Shown here: positions 1 to 8,130 of the stretch, one piece after another | Layout of the letters: every line of letters begins with the position of its first letter | How positions within the stretch are numbered: the stretch's first letter is position 1 | Source of the DNA: Bacillota bacterium | GTDB lineage: Bacteria; Bacillota; Clostridia; Christensenellales; Aristaeellaceae | DNA: 64,000 bases | Reading direction: 5' to 3' | NCBI GenBank assembly: GCA_023404345.1 | Contig: JAEYCB010000036.1 | Location: 33,486-97,485, forward strand | Position numbers and translations under genes: made by a program | The notes under the pieces: model-generated | What the model saw: the letters and a program-made list of their open reading frames with translations, nothing else | What the model was told of the DNA's origin: nothing | Database searches by the model: none

Positions 1-476
1 GCCGTCTGGGCATAGCTCATGTCCTCCAGATAGAGAAGCGTAAGCACCCTGCGCTCGTCCTCCGGCAAGCGATGCAACAGGGCCTTCAGGGCTTCGGTTT
101 CTTCCTGCCGCCAGTACACGGCCTCCATGCTGCAGGCCGTCAGGTGGTGCGCTTCGTCAAAGGGCACCTGAACCAGCCGCAGCTTTCGGTAGCGGAAAAT
201 GGACAAATTGCGCGCAATGCGATACAGCCACCGCCGAAAGCTTCCGCCGTACCATACGCTTCGCTTCATGGCAATCGTGGCAAACGCGTCCAGCGCCATG
301 TCCTCCGCCTCCGTTACGCTGTGCAGAAAGGTGAAGCAAAACAGGGTCAGCCGGTCCAGATACCGGTCCATCAGCTGACGTATGGCGTCATCCTCTCCGC
401 AGAGAAAGCGCGCATAGAGTTCCTCGTCTGTATTCAAAGGCAGGCCAGCCTCGCTTTCTTTTCCTGATCCATCCAT
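1..476 (-). CDS. ECF-type RNA polymerase sigma factor (3' end outside the window)
   Basis: Reading the minus strand from ATG at 476 gives a protein beginning MDGSGKESEAGLPLNTDEEL. It continues with a sigma region 2 (YARFLCGEDDAIRQLMDRYL, then FTFLHSVTEAEDMALDAFA and FRRWLYRIARNLSI) and, after a short linker, the start of sigma region 4 (LHRLPEDERRVLTLLYLED, then MSYAQTA). The open frame runs off the window start, so the recognition helix and the C-terminus are missing. Layout and length fit a group 4 (ECF/RpoE-like) sigma factor that recruits RNA polymerase to a small regulon. The start is supported by the frame and by AAGGG directly before the ATG, but a normal spacer is lacking. It lies downstream of, and in the same direction as, the surface-protein fragment at 580-1986. 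No anti-sigma gene is visible; it may lie beyond position 1. Confidence 0.88.
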   Translation of the reverse strand, partial: MDGSGKESEAGLPLNTDEELYARFLCGEDDAIRQLMDRYLDRLTLFCFTFLHSVTEAEDMALDAFATIAMKRSVWYGGSFRRWLYRIARNLSIFRYRKLRLVQVPFDEAHHLTACSMEAVYWRQEETEALKALLHRLPEDERRVLTLLYLEDMSYAQT

Positions 477-484
477 CCCTTCAC

Positions 485-514
485 ATTATATCATGGAACA
501 AAGGAAACCGGCAA
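485..514 (-). promoter_or_regulatory. Candidate sigma-A promoter for the ECF sigma gene
   Basis: On the minus strand TTGCCG (514-509) is followed after 18 bases by TATAAT (490-485). The expected start site lies only a few bases before the ATG at 476, so the message would be almost leaderless. Confidence 0.5.
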
Positions 515-579
515 CATTCCACGCTTCCACGTGCATATGCCTGCCATGCGAGCGCAGCGATGCCCCTCATCCACGGGGG

Positions 580-1986
580 TTACATGCTGTGGCGCTTTTT
601 CACGATGATCAGCAGAGACGTGCCGCTCAGCACTGCCAGCGCCAGTGCGTGCCACAGCGGGAAGCCGTCGCCGGTTGCCGGCGGCAGGGGAAGCTCCAGC
701 GTGAGCAGGGCCTCGGCCGATACAATCTTCTGGCCTACCTGATCCTGCACCACGCAGTAGTAGCGGTTGCCGCTGACCTGTGCGCTGCTGGTGACGCGCA
801 GGGTATCGGAGGTGGCGCCGGGAATGGCCGTTGCAGCCGGAGCCTGCTCCCCGCCCGCCTGGCCGGCAGGGATGACATACCACTGATACGCAAGCGGAGC
901 CACGCCCCCGGAAGTCACCACGGTAAACACAGCCTCCTCGCCGTCGGGCAAGGTCTGGCTGGCAGGCGAGGAAACCAGCTTGAGCAGATCATAGGCGTTG
1001 TATACGGCGGTGTATTCCGTATCTTCGGTTACCACCTTGATTTCAGGCGTCCAGCCGGCAAATACGTAGAAGTAGTTGTCGTCCGACGGCCTGATGGGTG
1101 TGGGGCCTTCGTAGTGGGGCAATACGTCATATACATCACGGGTTACGTCCAGCCACGAACCGTCCCAGTTGCGCCAGATCACGTTGTATTTCACGTGCTC
1201 CCAGTGGGCCACGTAGGTTCTGTTGACGTAGTCGGTAAGGCCGAATGGGTCTGTGCACTGTACCGTGACCTGTGGTGTCGGCTGATCAAGGCCGATCTGC
1301 TCGCAAGTCCAACCGGTAAAAATATAATCCTTGCGCCAGGGGCTAATTAACGAAACGCCCTCTTGATTCAAACGATAGATCTGGGGATTGTCCGCCAGTA
1401 CGACGTTATCGCCACCTGCGACGTAGGTGATGGTGCAGAAATCATCATGGGGTTGATCTTGTGTCCAAATCGCATACAAGGGGATGTTGACCGTCCCGAC
1501 TTCAATATCGCTGCCAGGCAGATAATCGGCTGTTGTAGCAGCGGAATCCTCTGACCAGCCTACAAAAATGTAGCCGGCACGCCGCGGAACCTCGTTTGGA
1601 ATGGTGCCCGTATGGTTTGCTTCCACCCAAAACGCGGCTGGCATATTTTCCACCGGCTTGTCGTTCGCGTTTTCCTTAAAGTAGACCAGTTCCATATAGT
1701 GGTAAAGAGGAAGCTCAATCTCGGTTTGCTGTTCCTGATTGGTTACAGAAACGTGGTAGATTTCCGCTTTTGTCACCTTTCCCGGGCCATCCGGATCGTC
1801 CTGCCATGAGGTAGCGGTAATCTGAACAGAGCCTTTCTTCGGATCTTCCGCCGAAACATCGGATGCCGGCATGTACAGATGGACGTAACCGTCCTTGTCG
1901 GTCACGCCTTCAATGTAGGCTTTGCCCCTTCGGTCGGAGTAGGGCGGTACCTCCGTATAGGTGACGGTTACGCCCTCTATCGGGTT
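580..1986 (-). CDS. Sortase-anchored surface protein, 5'-truncated fragment (InlB-type repeats, Ig-like domain, LPPATG signal)
   Basis: About 468 residues are recognisable, starting abruptly at NPIEGVTVTYTEVPP. After an adhesin-type beta domain come three Listeria-Bacteroides (InlB B/Flg_new) repeats, each with a GYxFxGW-like core (RAGYIFVGWSED, KDYIFTGWTCEQ, YFYVFAGWTPEI) and a closing YAIW/VAHW/TAVY strand. An immunoglobulin-like segment follows (SSPASQTLPDGEEAVF, then YQWYVIP). The C-terminus is a cell-wall sorting signal: LPPATGD, a hydrophobic stretch and a KKRHSM tail. No start codon with a ribosome binding site lies at the upstream end. The frame stays open to 2442, but there it is antisense to a genuine plus-strand pilin domain, so that extension is not real protein. 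It is either a pseudogene, a silent cassette awaiting recombination with an N-terminus, or one side of an assembly junction. A surface adhesin role is inferred from family. Confidence 0.75.
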   Translation of the reverse strand, partial: NPIEGVTVTYTEVPPYSDRRGKAYIEGVTDKDGYVHLYMPASDVSAEDPKKGSVQITATSWQDDPDGPGKVTKAEIYHVSVTNQEQQTEIELPLYHYMELVYFKENANDKPVENMPAAFWVEANHTGTIPNEVPRRAGYIFVGWSEDSAATTADYLPGSDIEVGTVNIPLYAIWTQDQPHDDFCTITYVAGGDNVVLADNPQIYRLNQEGVSLISPWRKDYIFTGWTCEQIGLDQPTPQVTVQCTDPFGLTDYVNRTYVAHWEHVKYNVIWRNWDGSWLDVTRDVYDVLPHYEGPTPIRPSDDNYFYVFAGWTPEIKVVTEDTEYTAVYNAYDLLKLVSSPASQTLPDGEEAVFTVVTSGGVAPLAYQWYVIPAGQAGGEQAPAATAIPGATSDTLRVTSSAQVSGNRYYCVVQDQVGQKIVSAEALLTLELPLPPATGDGFPLWHALALAVLSGTSLLIIVKKRHSM

Positions 1987-1989
1987 TTT

Positions 1990-4074
1990 CGACCTCCTGC
2001 CTCCAATGCAGAGAAGTTTGCGTTCACCATCACGCCGGAAGGCAGCTTCCCGGTTCCTTCTGTGCAAACAGTGTACGTCAGCACCCTTGATGGCGGCACG
2101 GATGCCAATACAGTGTATGGCCTTTCCGTTGAAAATTCCGTGCGGGTAGGCTTTGGTTCGATCACCTTTACCCAGCCGGGAACGTATGTTTATACGATTC
2201 AACAAACCGTTCCGGCCGAGGCGGACAAAAAGCCCGGTTATGGGTATGACCAAAATGTCTGCACCCTGACTGTCACCGCGTCTGTTGGCCAAAACAGCGC
2301 CGGCGAGCCTGCACTGGAATTGGCTTATGCTACTACGCCGGCCACCGGCCTGTCCTTCACCAACAGCTATCAGCCTTCCTCGGTTGGCGCTGACGCTGCT
2401 CTGCCGCTCGTGCAGAAGACGGTTACAGGCAAGCCCACGCAAACAGTGGACTTCACCTTTGTGCTGACCCCGGTATCTGCTGTTGACGGAAGCGGCAATC
2501 AGATAATGGACAAGAGTGAGATGCCCTTGCCCGCCGCTACAACGCTCACGCTCAACAAAACCTCCGCACCTGCCGGTTTTGGCGCGATTGAGTACGCCCG
2601 TCCCGGCATTTACACCTACACCATTACAGAGAATGTGCCCGTTGCGCCAGCCGCCGGCTACACCTACGACGAAACGACCTATACCATTGTGGATACGGTA
2701 ACGGATGACAACGGTGCAAACAAACTCGCCTCCCGCGTGGTGAAAAAGGGCGCGGACCCGTTGCCCGAGGAGGAGGCCGGGACACTAACCTTCACCAATT
2801 CCTTTGACCCGGCTGTGGTGGTAAACTATTTCCTGGACGAAAGCGACGCAAGCGCGTGGAAGACTGTAAACTCCACCTGGGCCAGCGCCGGTCTGGTTCC
2901 TTCGGAGGTCCCCACGTGGGAAGGATACACCTTCCTGTACTGGTATTTTAAGGATGACACCGGGAATAGGCATGAAGTCACCGAATCCACGCTCTATTCC
3001 GATCTGGCCGCCAGCGACGACATACTGGAAATCAACCTGTATGCTCTGCGGCGCAAGGATGCGGATTTTGGCGGCGGAGAGACGGGCGGCGGCGAATCGG
3101 ACCCCAATGGCGAAGGAAGCAAGCTGGCACTGGTTCACAAAACGCTGGAGGGAGGCAATCCCGCCGGAAATGTTCATGCCGACTTTGCGTTTACCATTCA
3201 GGCCGGAACGTATACCCCGCCTGCCGGAAGCACCGTAAGCACGGCGGTTCCCATGCCGGTGGCTACCACGGCTTATGTGTCCACCAGAGAGGGCACCAAT
3301 ACCGCGAACATGACCTTCGGCCTGACGACGACGGCGCCGCAGGACGTGCGCTTTGGTTCCATTGCCTTTACCCAGCCGGGAACATACACCTATATCATCA
3401 AAGAAAAGCCGGGGAGCGACCCGCACTATGTCTATGATTCGACCACCTACACCATGACGGTTGTAGTGGAAGAAAAAGAGGACGCGGATGGGAAACTGTT
3501 CCTGCAGCTCCAAACGGTTCAATACAGTGCCAACGGTATAGGTGGTGGAACCGAACTGGACGCCGCGGCGTTCACCAACAAATATTCTGCTGCAATGGCG
3601 ACCGCGCCGCTGCTGCCTGTGGAACATGTGATTCAGGGCGACTGGAACGCCGAGACTCCCTTCAAATTCCAACTGGTTCCTGTGCCCAATGGCAGCGGCA
3701 AATTACCGCCAATGCCGGCGAATGACACTGTAACCATCAATGGGCAAGGCACCGCGATGTTTGAACAGTGGCGGTACAATGCGCCCGGAACTTACACTTA
3801 TGTTGTGAAGGCGCTTTCCACCGGTATTCCAGAGCTTACTGCAGATACGCGGGAGTATATGGTAATCGATACCGTGGCAGACAACGGCGGCTCCCTGGTG
3901 GTTTCCCGTGAAATCAGGGGCTTGGAAGCGGGGCAGGATATGATTCTGTTTACTACCATTGCCCCGGCTAAGCTTCCCGCGACGGGCGATAACAGCGATC
4001 CCCTTCTTTGGCTTGTTATGATGCTGACAAGCTTTGCCGGAATCCTTTTGGTAGCGAAGAAAAAGAAGGCATAA
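1990..4074 (+). CDS. Sortase-anchored pilin-like surface protein, 5'-truncated fragment (LPATG signal)
   Basis: About 694 residues are recognisable. They comprise repeated Spy0128/FctA-type pilin isopeptide domains: one cut domain beginning PPASNAEKFAFTITPEG, one from LPLVQKTVTGKPTQ, one from LALVHKTLEGGNPAGN, and a last from APLLPVEHVIQGDW. An InlB-like GYTFLYWYF segment and a Gly/Glu linker (GGGETGGGESDPNGEGSK) lie in the middle. Later domains carry the KT(V/L)xG strand that supplies the isopeptide lysine and a YTYTITE or YTYIIKE strand with the glutamate. The first domain lacks its lysine strand, so the break falls inside a domain. The C-terminus is KLPATGDNSDPLLW, a hydrophobic stretch and KKKKA. 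No ribosome binding site or signal peptide is present; the frame runs back to 1879 but there reads antisense to the neighbouring gene. Likely a truncated adhesive pilin or MSCRAMM-like protein. Confidence 0.78.
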   Translation, partial: RPPASNAEKFAFTITPEGSFPVPSVQTVYVSTLDGGTDANTVYGLSVENSVRVGFGSITFTQPGTYVYTIQQTVPAEADKKPGYGYDQNVCTLTVTASVGQNSAGEPALELAYATTPATGLSFTNSYQPSSVGADAALPLVQKTVTGKPTQTVDFTFVLTPVSAVDGSGNQIMDKSEMPLPAATTLTLNKTSAPAGFGAIEYARPGIYTYTITENVPVAPAAGYTYDETTYTIVDTVTDDNGANKLASRVVKKGADPLPEEEAGTLTFTNSFDPAVVVNYFLDESDASAWKTVNSTWASAGLVPSEVPTWEGYTFLYWYFKDDTGNRHEVTESTLYSDLAASDDILEINLYALRRKDADFGGGETGGGESDPNGEGSKLALVHKTLEGGNPAGNVHADFAFTIQAGTYTPPAGSTVSTAVPMPVATTAYVSTREGTNTANMTFGLTTTAPQDVRFGSIAFTQPGTYTYIIKEKPGSDPHYVYDSTTYTMTVVVEEKEDADGKLFLQLQTVQYSANGIGGGTELDAAAFTNKYSAAMATAPLLPVEHVIQGDWNAETPFKFQLVPVPNGSGKLPPMPANDTVTINGQGTAMFEQWRYNAPGTYTYVVKALSTGIPELTADTREYMVIDTVADNGGSLVVSREIRGLEAGQDMILFTTIAPAKLPATGDNSDPLLWLVMMLTSFAGILLVAKKKKA

Positions 4075-4112
4075 TTGCATTAGAAAAAGCATCAACACGG
4101 ACAAAATACACC

Positions 4113-4147
4113 TGAGGGGCGCTGGATGGACATTCCGGCGCCCCTCA
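4113..4147 (+). terminator. Terminator-like hairpin after the surface-protein fragment
   Basis: TGAGGGGCGC (4113-4122) pairs perfectly with GCGCCCCTCA (4138-4147) around a 15-base loop. No T-run follows directly, but 10 bases on there is a second stem, CCGGC-CGC-GCCGG (4163-4175), bracketed by AAAAG and CTTTT. That second stem could terminate in both directions. Confidence 0.55.
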
Positions 4148-4334
4148 GCATGTCGGAAAAGTCCGGCCGCGCCGGTCTTTTCTGCGGGATACTTGAAAAA
4201 ATGTCTGGCCCGGGGCACGGACAGCGCCTCATGCGATGATTGAGGTTGCCCTCATGCGGCCCTCCAACCTTTCTCATCGGGGTTTTTGGTATTGTCGCCC
4301 TGCAAGCGCATGAAAGCTTTTTTCTGCTTCCGGC

Positions 4335-4363
4335 TTGCAACCCCCGCACCGGCATGATATCAT
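4335..4363 (+). promoter_or_regulatory. Candidate sigma-A promoter for the 4397 operon
   Basis: TTGCAA (4335-4340), a 17-base spacer, then TATCAT (4358-4363), 33 bases before the ATG at 4397, which has a consensus AAGGAGG site. Confidence 0.55.
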
Positions 4364-4396
4364 TACTATGTATGCGCCTATAAATAAGGAGGACCT

Positions 4397-6241
4397 ATGA
4401 CCTACGATTTTGATGCGCTGCTTGCCCGTGTGGAAAAGCCCGCGCGCTATACCGGCGGCGAGATGAACGCCGAGGTGAAGCCCATTTCCCAGGCGGAAAT
4501 CTCCTTCGCCTTCTGTTTTCCCGATACCTACGAGGTGGCCATGAGCCATCTGGGCATGAAAATTCTCTACGGTATCCTCAACGGCCTGCCCTACGCCGTG
4601 TGCGAGCGGGTGTGCATGCCGTGGGTAGACATGCTTTCCGAGCTTCGCAAAAGCAACATCCCCCTGTGCTCGCTGGAAAGCCATACGCCGCTTTCCCGCT
4701 TTGACATCATCGGCTTTACCCTGCAGTACGAGATGAGCTATACCAATGTGCTGGAGATGATGGACCTGGGCGGCGTTACGGTGCTCTCGTCCGAGCGTGG
4801 GGAAGATGACCCCATCGTGCTGGCAGGCGGCCCCTGCGCCTTTAACCCGGAGCCCCTTCATCTGTTCATCGACGCGTTTCTGATCGGCGACGGCGAGGAC
4901 TCCATCGTCGAGGTCACCGACGTGCTGAACGCCTGTAAAAAGGAGGGCGTTCCCCGCGCGGAGCGCCTCAGGCGCCTGGCGGCGCTTCGCGGCGTGTATG
5001 TGCCCAGCCTCTATCACGACGAGTATAACGCCGACGGCACCCTCAAAAGCCTGGAGCCTACGGACCCCTGCGCGCCGCCGCGGGTGCTTCGCAGCATTTT
5101 GACCGATTTTGAAAACGCCTACGTGCCCACCAATCCTCCCGTGCCGTATATCCAGCCCGTGTTTGACCGCATCATGCTGGAGATCATGCGCGGCTGCACG
5201 CGCGGGTGCCGCTTCTGCCAGGCGGGCATGCTCTACCGTCCCGTGCGCGAGCGCAGCGTGGATAAGCTGGTGGAGCTGGCCAAGGAATCCGTCCGAAACA
5301 CCGGCTATGAGGAAATCTCGCTTTCTTCGCTTTCCTCCAGTGATTATTCCTGCATTTCCGAGCTGGCGGGCCGCCTCACCGACGCGCTGCGGGACCAGCG
5401 CGTATCGCTGTCGCTTCCCAGCCTGCGCGTGGACAAATTTGTGCAGGACACGCTTACCCATACCCAGAAGGTCAAAAAGAGCAGCCTCACCTTTGCGCCC
5501 GAGGCCGGTACCCAGCGCCTGCGCGACGTGATCAACAAAAACGTCACCGAGGCCGATCTGGTCAACACCCTGACCAACGCCTTTTCCAACGGCTGGAACG
5601 CCGTCAAGCTCTACTTCATGACCGGCCTGCCCACCGAGACGGACGAAGACCTCATCGGCATCGCGGAGCTTGCCAAAACCGCTGCGGGGGCTTATTACAG
5701 CGTGCCGAAGGAAAAGCGCGTCAAGGGCCTGCGCATCACGTGCAGCGCGGCGGTGTTCGTGCCAAAGCCCTTCACGCCCTTCCAGTGGTGCCGTCAGGAC
5801 GACCCCGAAACCGTGCGCCGCAAGCAGCGCCTGGTGCGCGAGCATTTTGTGCCGCTCAAATCCGCGCACTTTAACTATCACGACAGCGGCGTCAGCCAGA
5901 TTGAGGCGTGCTTTGCCCTGGGCGACCGGCGGCTCGCGCGCGTTTTGCACCGCGCCTGGCAGCTGGGCTGCCGCCTGGACGGCTGGACCGACCAGTTCCG
6001 CTACGACCTGTGGCTTCAGGCGTTTGAGGACTGCGGGCTGGACATCGCCTTCTACGCCCACCGCGAGCGCGCACTGGATGAGCTGCTCCCCTGGGACCAC
6101 ATCGACGCGGGCATCGACAAGGCGTTCCTCAAACGCGAGTATGAGCGTGCCATGCGCGCCCAGACCACCCGCGACTGCCGCGAGGGCTGCAACGGCTGCG
6201 GCCTGCAAAAGCTTAAGGGGGTGTGCCGCGCATGCGAATGA
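4397..6241 (+). CDS. TIGR03960 family B12-binding domain/radical SAM protein
   Basis: 614 residues. The N-terminal part is a cobalamin-binding-like region (ISFAFCFPDTYEVAMSHLG, and later DLGGVTVLSSERGEDDPIV). The radical SAM core has the cluster motif CTRGCRFCQAG, whose three cysteines (CxxxCxxC) would hold the SAM-binding 4Fe-4S cluster. The C-terminus is cysteine-rich (CREGCNGCGLQKLKGVC). Length and architecture match the family seen widely in Clostridia immediately upstream of the TIGR03936/DUF2344 protein, as here. The ATG at 4397 has AAGGAGG seven bases upstream. The two genes overlap by 10 bases at 6232-6241, so they are probably translationally coupled. The substrate is not established; the linkage to rng and miaB suggests RNA or ribosome maturation, but that is inference. 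Confidence 0.9.
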   Translation: MTYDFDALLARVEKPARYTGGEMNAEVKPISQAEISFAFCFPDTYEVAMSHLGMKILYGILNGLPYAVCERVCMPWVDMLSELRKSNIPLCSLESHTPLSRFDIIGFTLQYEMSYTNVLEMMDLGGVTVLSSERGEDDPIVLAGGPCAFNPEPLHLFIDAFLIGDGEDSIVEVTDVLNACKKEGVPRAERLRRLAALRGVYVPSLYHDEYNADGTLKSLEPTDPCAPPRVLRSILTDFENAYVPTNPPVPYIQPVFDRIMLEIMRGCTRGCRFCQAGMLYRPVRERSVDKLVELAKESVRNTGYEEISLSSLSSSDYSCISELAGRLTDALRDQRVSLSLPSLRVDKFVQDTLTHTQKVKKSSLTFAPEAGTQRLRDVINKNVTEADLVNTLTNAFSNGWNAVKLYFMTGLPTETDEDLIGIAELAKTAAGAYYSVPKEKRVKGLRITCSAAVFVPKPFTPFQWCRQDDPETVRRKQRLVREHFVPLKSAHFNYHDSGVSQIEACFALGDRRLARVLHRAWQLGCRLDGWTDQFRYDLWLQAFEDCGLDIAFYAHRERALDELLPWDHIDAGIDKAFLKREYERAMRAQTTRDCREGCNGCGLQKLKGVCRACE

Positions 6242-6915
6242 TGGTCGTTTTTGAAAAGGGCGAAACCCTCCGCTATATCGGTCACCTGGACCTGATGCGC
6301 GCCATGCAGCGCGCCCTGCGCCGAAGCTGCCTGCCCATCCGCTATTCCAACGGCTTTAACCCGCATATCCGTCTGAGCTTCGCCGCGCCGTTGAGCGTGG
6401 GCGTGGTGGGCCTGCGCGAGCTGATGGAGGTTCCACTGGAGGACGGCGTGACCGAGCAGGCCTTTCAGGACGGCATGAACGCCGTTTTGCCCGATTGCCT
6501 GCGCATCCGCCAGTGCCGCGCGCTGGAGGACAGCTTCCCGGCGCTGATGTCGCTGGCGGCGGGATCGCGCTACCTGCTCCGCTTCCCGCAAAGTGCGGAA
6601 AGCGACCGCGCCGCGGCGGGGTTCGAGGCTTTCATGGCGCTTGATCACTACACCGCCGCCCGCCGCACCAAGAGCGGGGAAAACCCCTGCGATATCCGGC
6701 CCTTTGTCACCGGCGGCGAGCTTCGTAAAGTGGAGGACGGCTGGGAAATCGCGCTGGAAACGGTAGCCACCGCCGCCGGTTCCCTCAAGCCCTCCCTGTG
6801 GCTGGATTGCCTGCGCACCTTCACGGAGGCAGGGGAGTTTCCGCATATCATCTACCGCACGGCCATTCTGGCCCGCAAGCCCGACGGGACGCTGGTTCCC
6901 ATGGAGGAGGTTTGA
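6232..6915 (+). CDS. TIGR03936 family radical SAM-associated protein (DUF2344)
   Basis: 227 residues from ATG 6232 (MRMMVVFEKGETLRYIGHLD). The start was chosen because TTAAGGGGG lies nine bases upstream; an in-frame GTG at 6223 would sit inside that site. The opening KGxxLRYIGHLDLMRxMQRALRR and SNGFNPHIRLSFAAPLSVG are typical of the family. It is the conserved partner of the radical SAM protein just upstream and overlaps its 3' end. In other Firmicutes the domain may be fused to the radical SAM protein. The molecular role is unknown; RNA binding is sometimes suggested by its neighbourhood. It is followed two bases later by the rng start. Confidence 0.9.
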   Translation: MRMMVVFEKGETLRYIGHLDLMRAMQRALRRSCLPIRYSNGFNPHIRLSFAAPLSVGVVGLRELMEVPLEDGVTEQAFQDGMNAVLPDCLRIRQCRALEDSFPALMSLAAGSRYLLRFPQSAESDRAAAGFEAFMALDHYTAARRTKSGENPCDIRPFVTGGELRKVEDGWEIALETVATAAGSLKPSLWLDCLRTFTEAGEFPHIIYRTAILARKPDGTLVPMEEV

Positions 6916-6917
6916 CC

Positions 6918-8117
6918 ATGTGCCGTCCGCTCCGGCTGCTGTTTCAGGGCTCGCCGGAATCCACGCGCATCGCTTTGCTGGATGAAACGCGCCTTTTGGA
7001 GTTTTATCAGGAGGATACAGGCGCGCAAAGTCTGGTGGGCTCGGTGTTTCTGGGACGGGTGGAGCGCGTTTTGCCCGATGTGAAGGCCGCGTTTGTCAAG
7101 CTGGGCCTTCGGCAGAATGGTTTTTTGCCCCTGCGCGAGGCCGAGAGCTATCACCGCACCTCGGGCAGCGCGTCGCTCATGACCGGGCAGGATGTGCTGG
7201 TGCAGGTGAAAAAGGACCCCAAGGGCGAGAAAGGCGCGTTTCTGACGCGGGATATCGGCCTGCCGGGGCAGTATGTGCTGCTCATGCCCAAGAACCGCTT
7301 TGTGGGCCTCAGCCGCCGCGTGACCGGCGAGGAGGACCGCGCCCGCGCGCAGGCGCTGGGCAGGCGCATCGCAGACGGCCGCTTTGGCCTGATTGTGCGC
7401 CATGCCGCGCTGTTTGCGCCCGTAGCCGAGGTGCAGGCCGAGGCCGAGGCCCTGTGGCAAATGTGGTGCGAAATTGAGCAGCATGCGCAATACGTGAAAG
7501 CCCCCGCCCTTTTGCATGCAGAGCCCTCAATGATCAGCGTCCTTTTGAGGGATTACGCCGCGCGCCATCCCATCGAGGTGCTCTCCCGCCTTGAACCGCC
7601 CGAAACACCGCCTCAGGGCGTGATGTGGCGAACCCTTACGGCCGTGGAGATGGAGGCCGCCTGGTCCGCCGCGCGGGTGGAAAAGCAGGTGGACGAGGCG
7701 CTTTGCCGCCGCGTGCCGCTGCCCGGCGGCGGCTCGCTGGTGATTGACGAGCGCGAGGCGCTTACCACCATCGACGTCAACTCCGGCAGCACCGTCACCG
7801 CCGCGGGCGGGGAGGATCTGGCCGTGGAGGAAAACCTGCGCGCAGCCGCCGAGGCGGCCCGGCAGATACGCCTGCGCAACCTGAGCGGCATCTTGCTCAT
7901 TGATTTTATCGACATGCAAAGCGACGCCGACCGGGCCCGCGTGCTGGCCGCCATGGAGCAGGCCGCAAGCGACGACCGGGTGAAAACCGTGATCCACGGC
8001 TTTACCAGCTTGGGCCTTCTGGAAATGACGCGCAAGCGCACCCGCGACACGCTTTCCGACACGCTGACCCAGCCCTGCGACGCCTGCCACGCCACCGGCC
8101 GCGTGCGCCGGGAATAA
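6918..8117 (+). CDS. rng: Ribonuclease G (RNase E/G family)
   Basis: 399 residues. An S1-like RNA-binding segment (GSVFLGRVERVLPDVKAAFV, then LGLRQNGFLPLRE) is followed by the catalytic domain. That domain has two metal-binding aspartate motifs, ALTTIDVNSGST and ILLIDFIDMQSD, and a C-terminal zinc-link pair (CDACHATGRV). It cleaves single-stranded RNA 5'-end-dependently in mRNA decay and rRNA processing, in the cytoplasm. It is shorter than E. coli RNase G (about 489 residues) and lacks any RNase E-type scaffold tail. The start at ATG 6918 has GGAGGAGG seven bases upstream. An in-frame upstream extension to 6798 would overlap DUF2344 and is rejected. In many Firmicutes rng is followed by rplU-rpmA; here miaB follows instead. 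Confidence 0.93.
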   Translation: MCRPLRLLFQGSPESTRIALLDETRLLEFYQEDTGAQSLVGSVFLGRVERVLPDVKAAFVKLGLRQNGFLPLREAESYHRTSGSASLMTGQDVLVQVKKDPKGEKGAFLTRDIGLPGQYVLLMPKNRFVGLSRRVTGEEDRARAQALGRRIADGRFGLIVRHAALFAPVAEVQAEAEALWQMWCEIEQHAQYVKAPALLHAEPSMISVLLRDYAARHPIEVLSRLEPPETPPQGVMWRTLTAVEMEAAWSAARVEKQVDEALCRRVPLPGGGSLVIDEREALTTIDVNSGSTVTAAGGEDLAVEENLRAAAEAARQIRLRNLSGILLIDFIDMQSDADRARVLAAMEQAASDDRVKTVIHGFTSLGLLEMTRKRTRDTLSDTLTQPCDACHATGRVRRE

Positions 8118-8130
8118 CGAAAGGAACCGA

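Larger units (their letters stand above)
4075..4396. other. Intergenic region with two hairpins, a degenerate repeat and a promoter
   Basis: This 322-base gap holds no convincing gene. It has a 10-bp stem hairpin (4113-4147), then a TCAGCATGTCGG sequence resembling the end of the dispersed element found at 9990, 42989 and 63784, then a GC hairpin flanked by AAAA and TTTT (4157-4181). A sigma-A-like promoter lies at 4335-4363. Confidence 0.6.

Noticed and set aside
1879..1989. An N-terminal extension (MDVTVLVGHAF...) of the plus-strand pilin-like protein
   Set aside because: It is antisense to the other surface gene's beta domain and lacks a ribosome binding site and signal peptide.
1987..2442. 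An N-terminal 150-residue part for the minus-strand surface protein
   Set aside because: The region is antisense to a clear pilin domain on the plus strand, and its translation has no adhesin features.
4274..6208. A 644-codon open frame antisense to the radical SAM gene
   Set aside because: Same cause as above; the sense strand encodes a recognised protein over the whole length.
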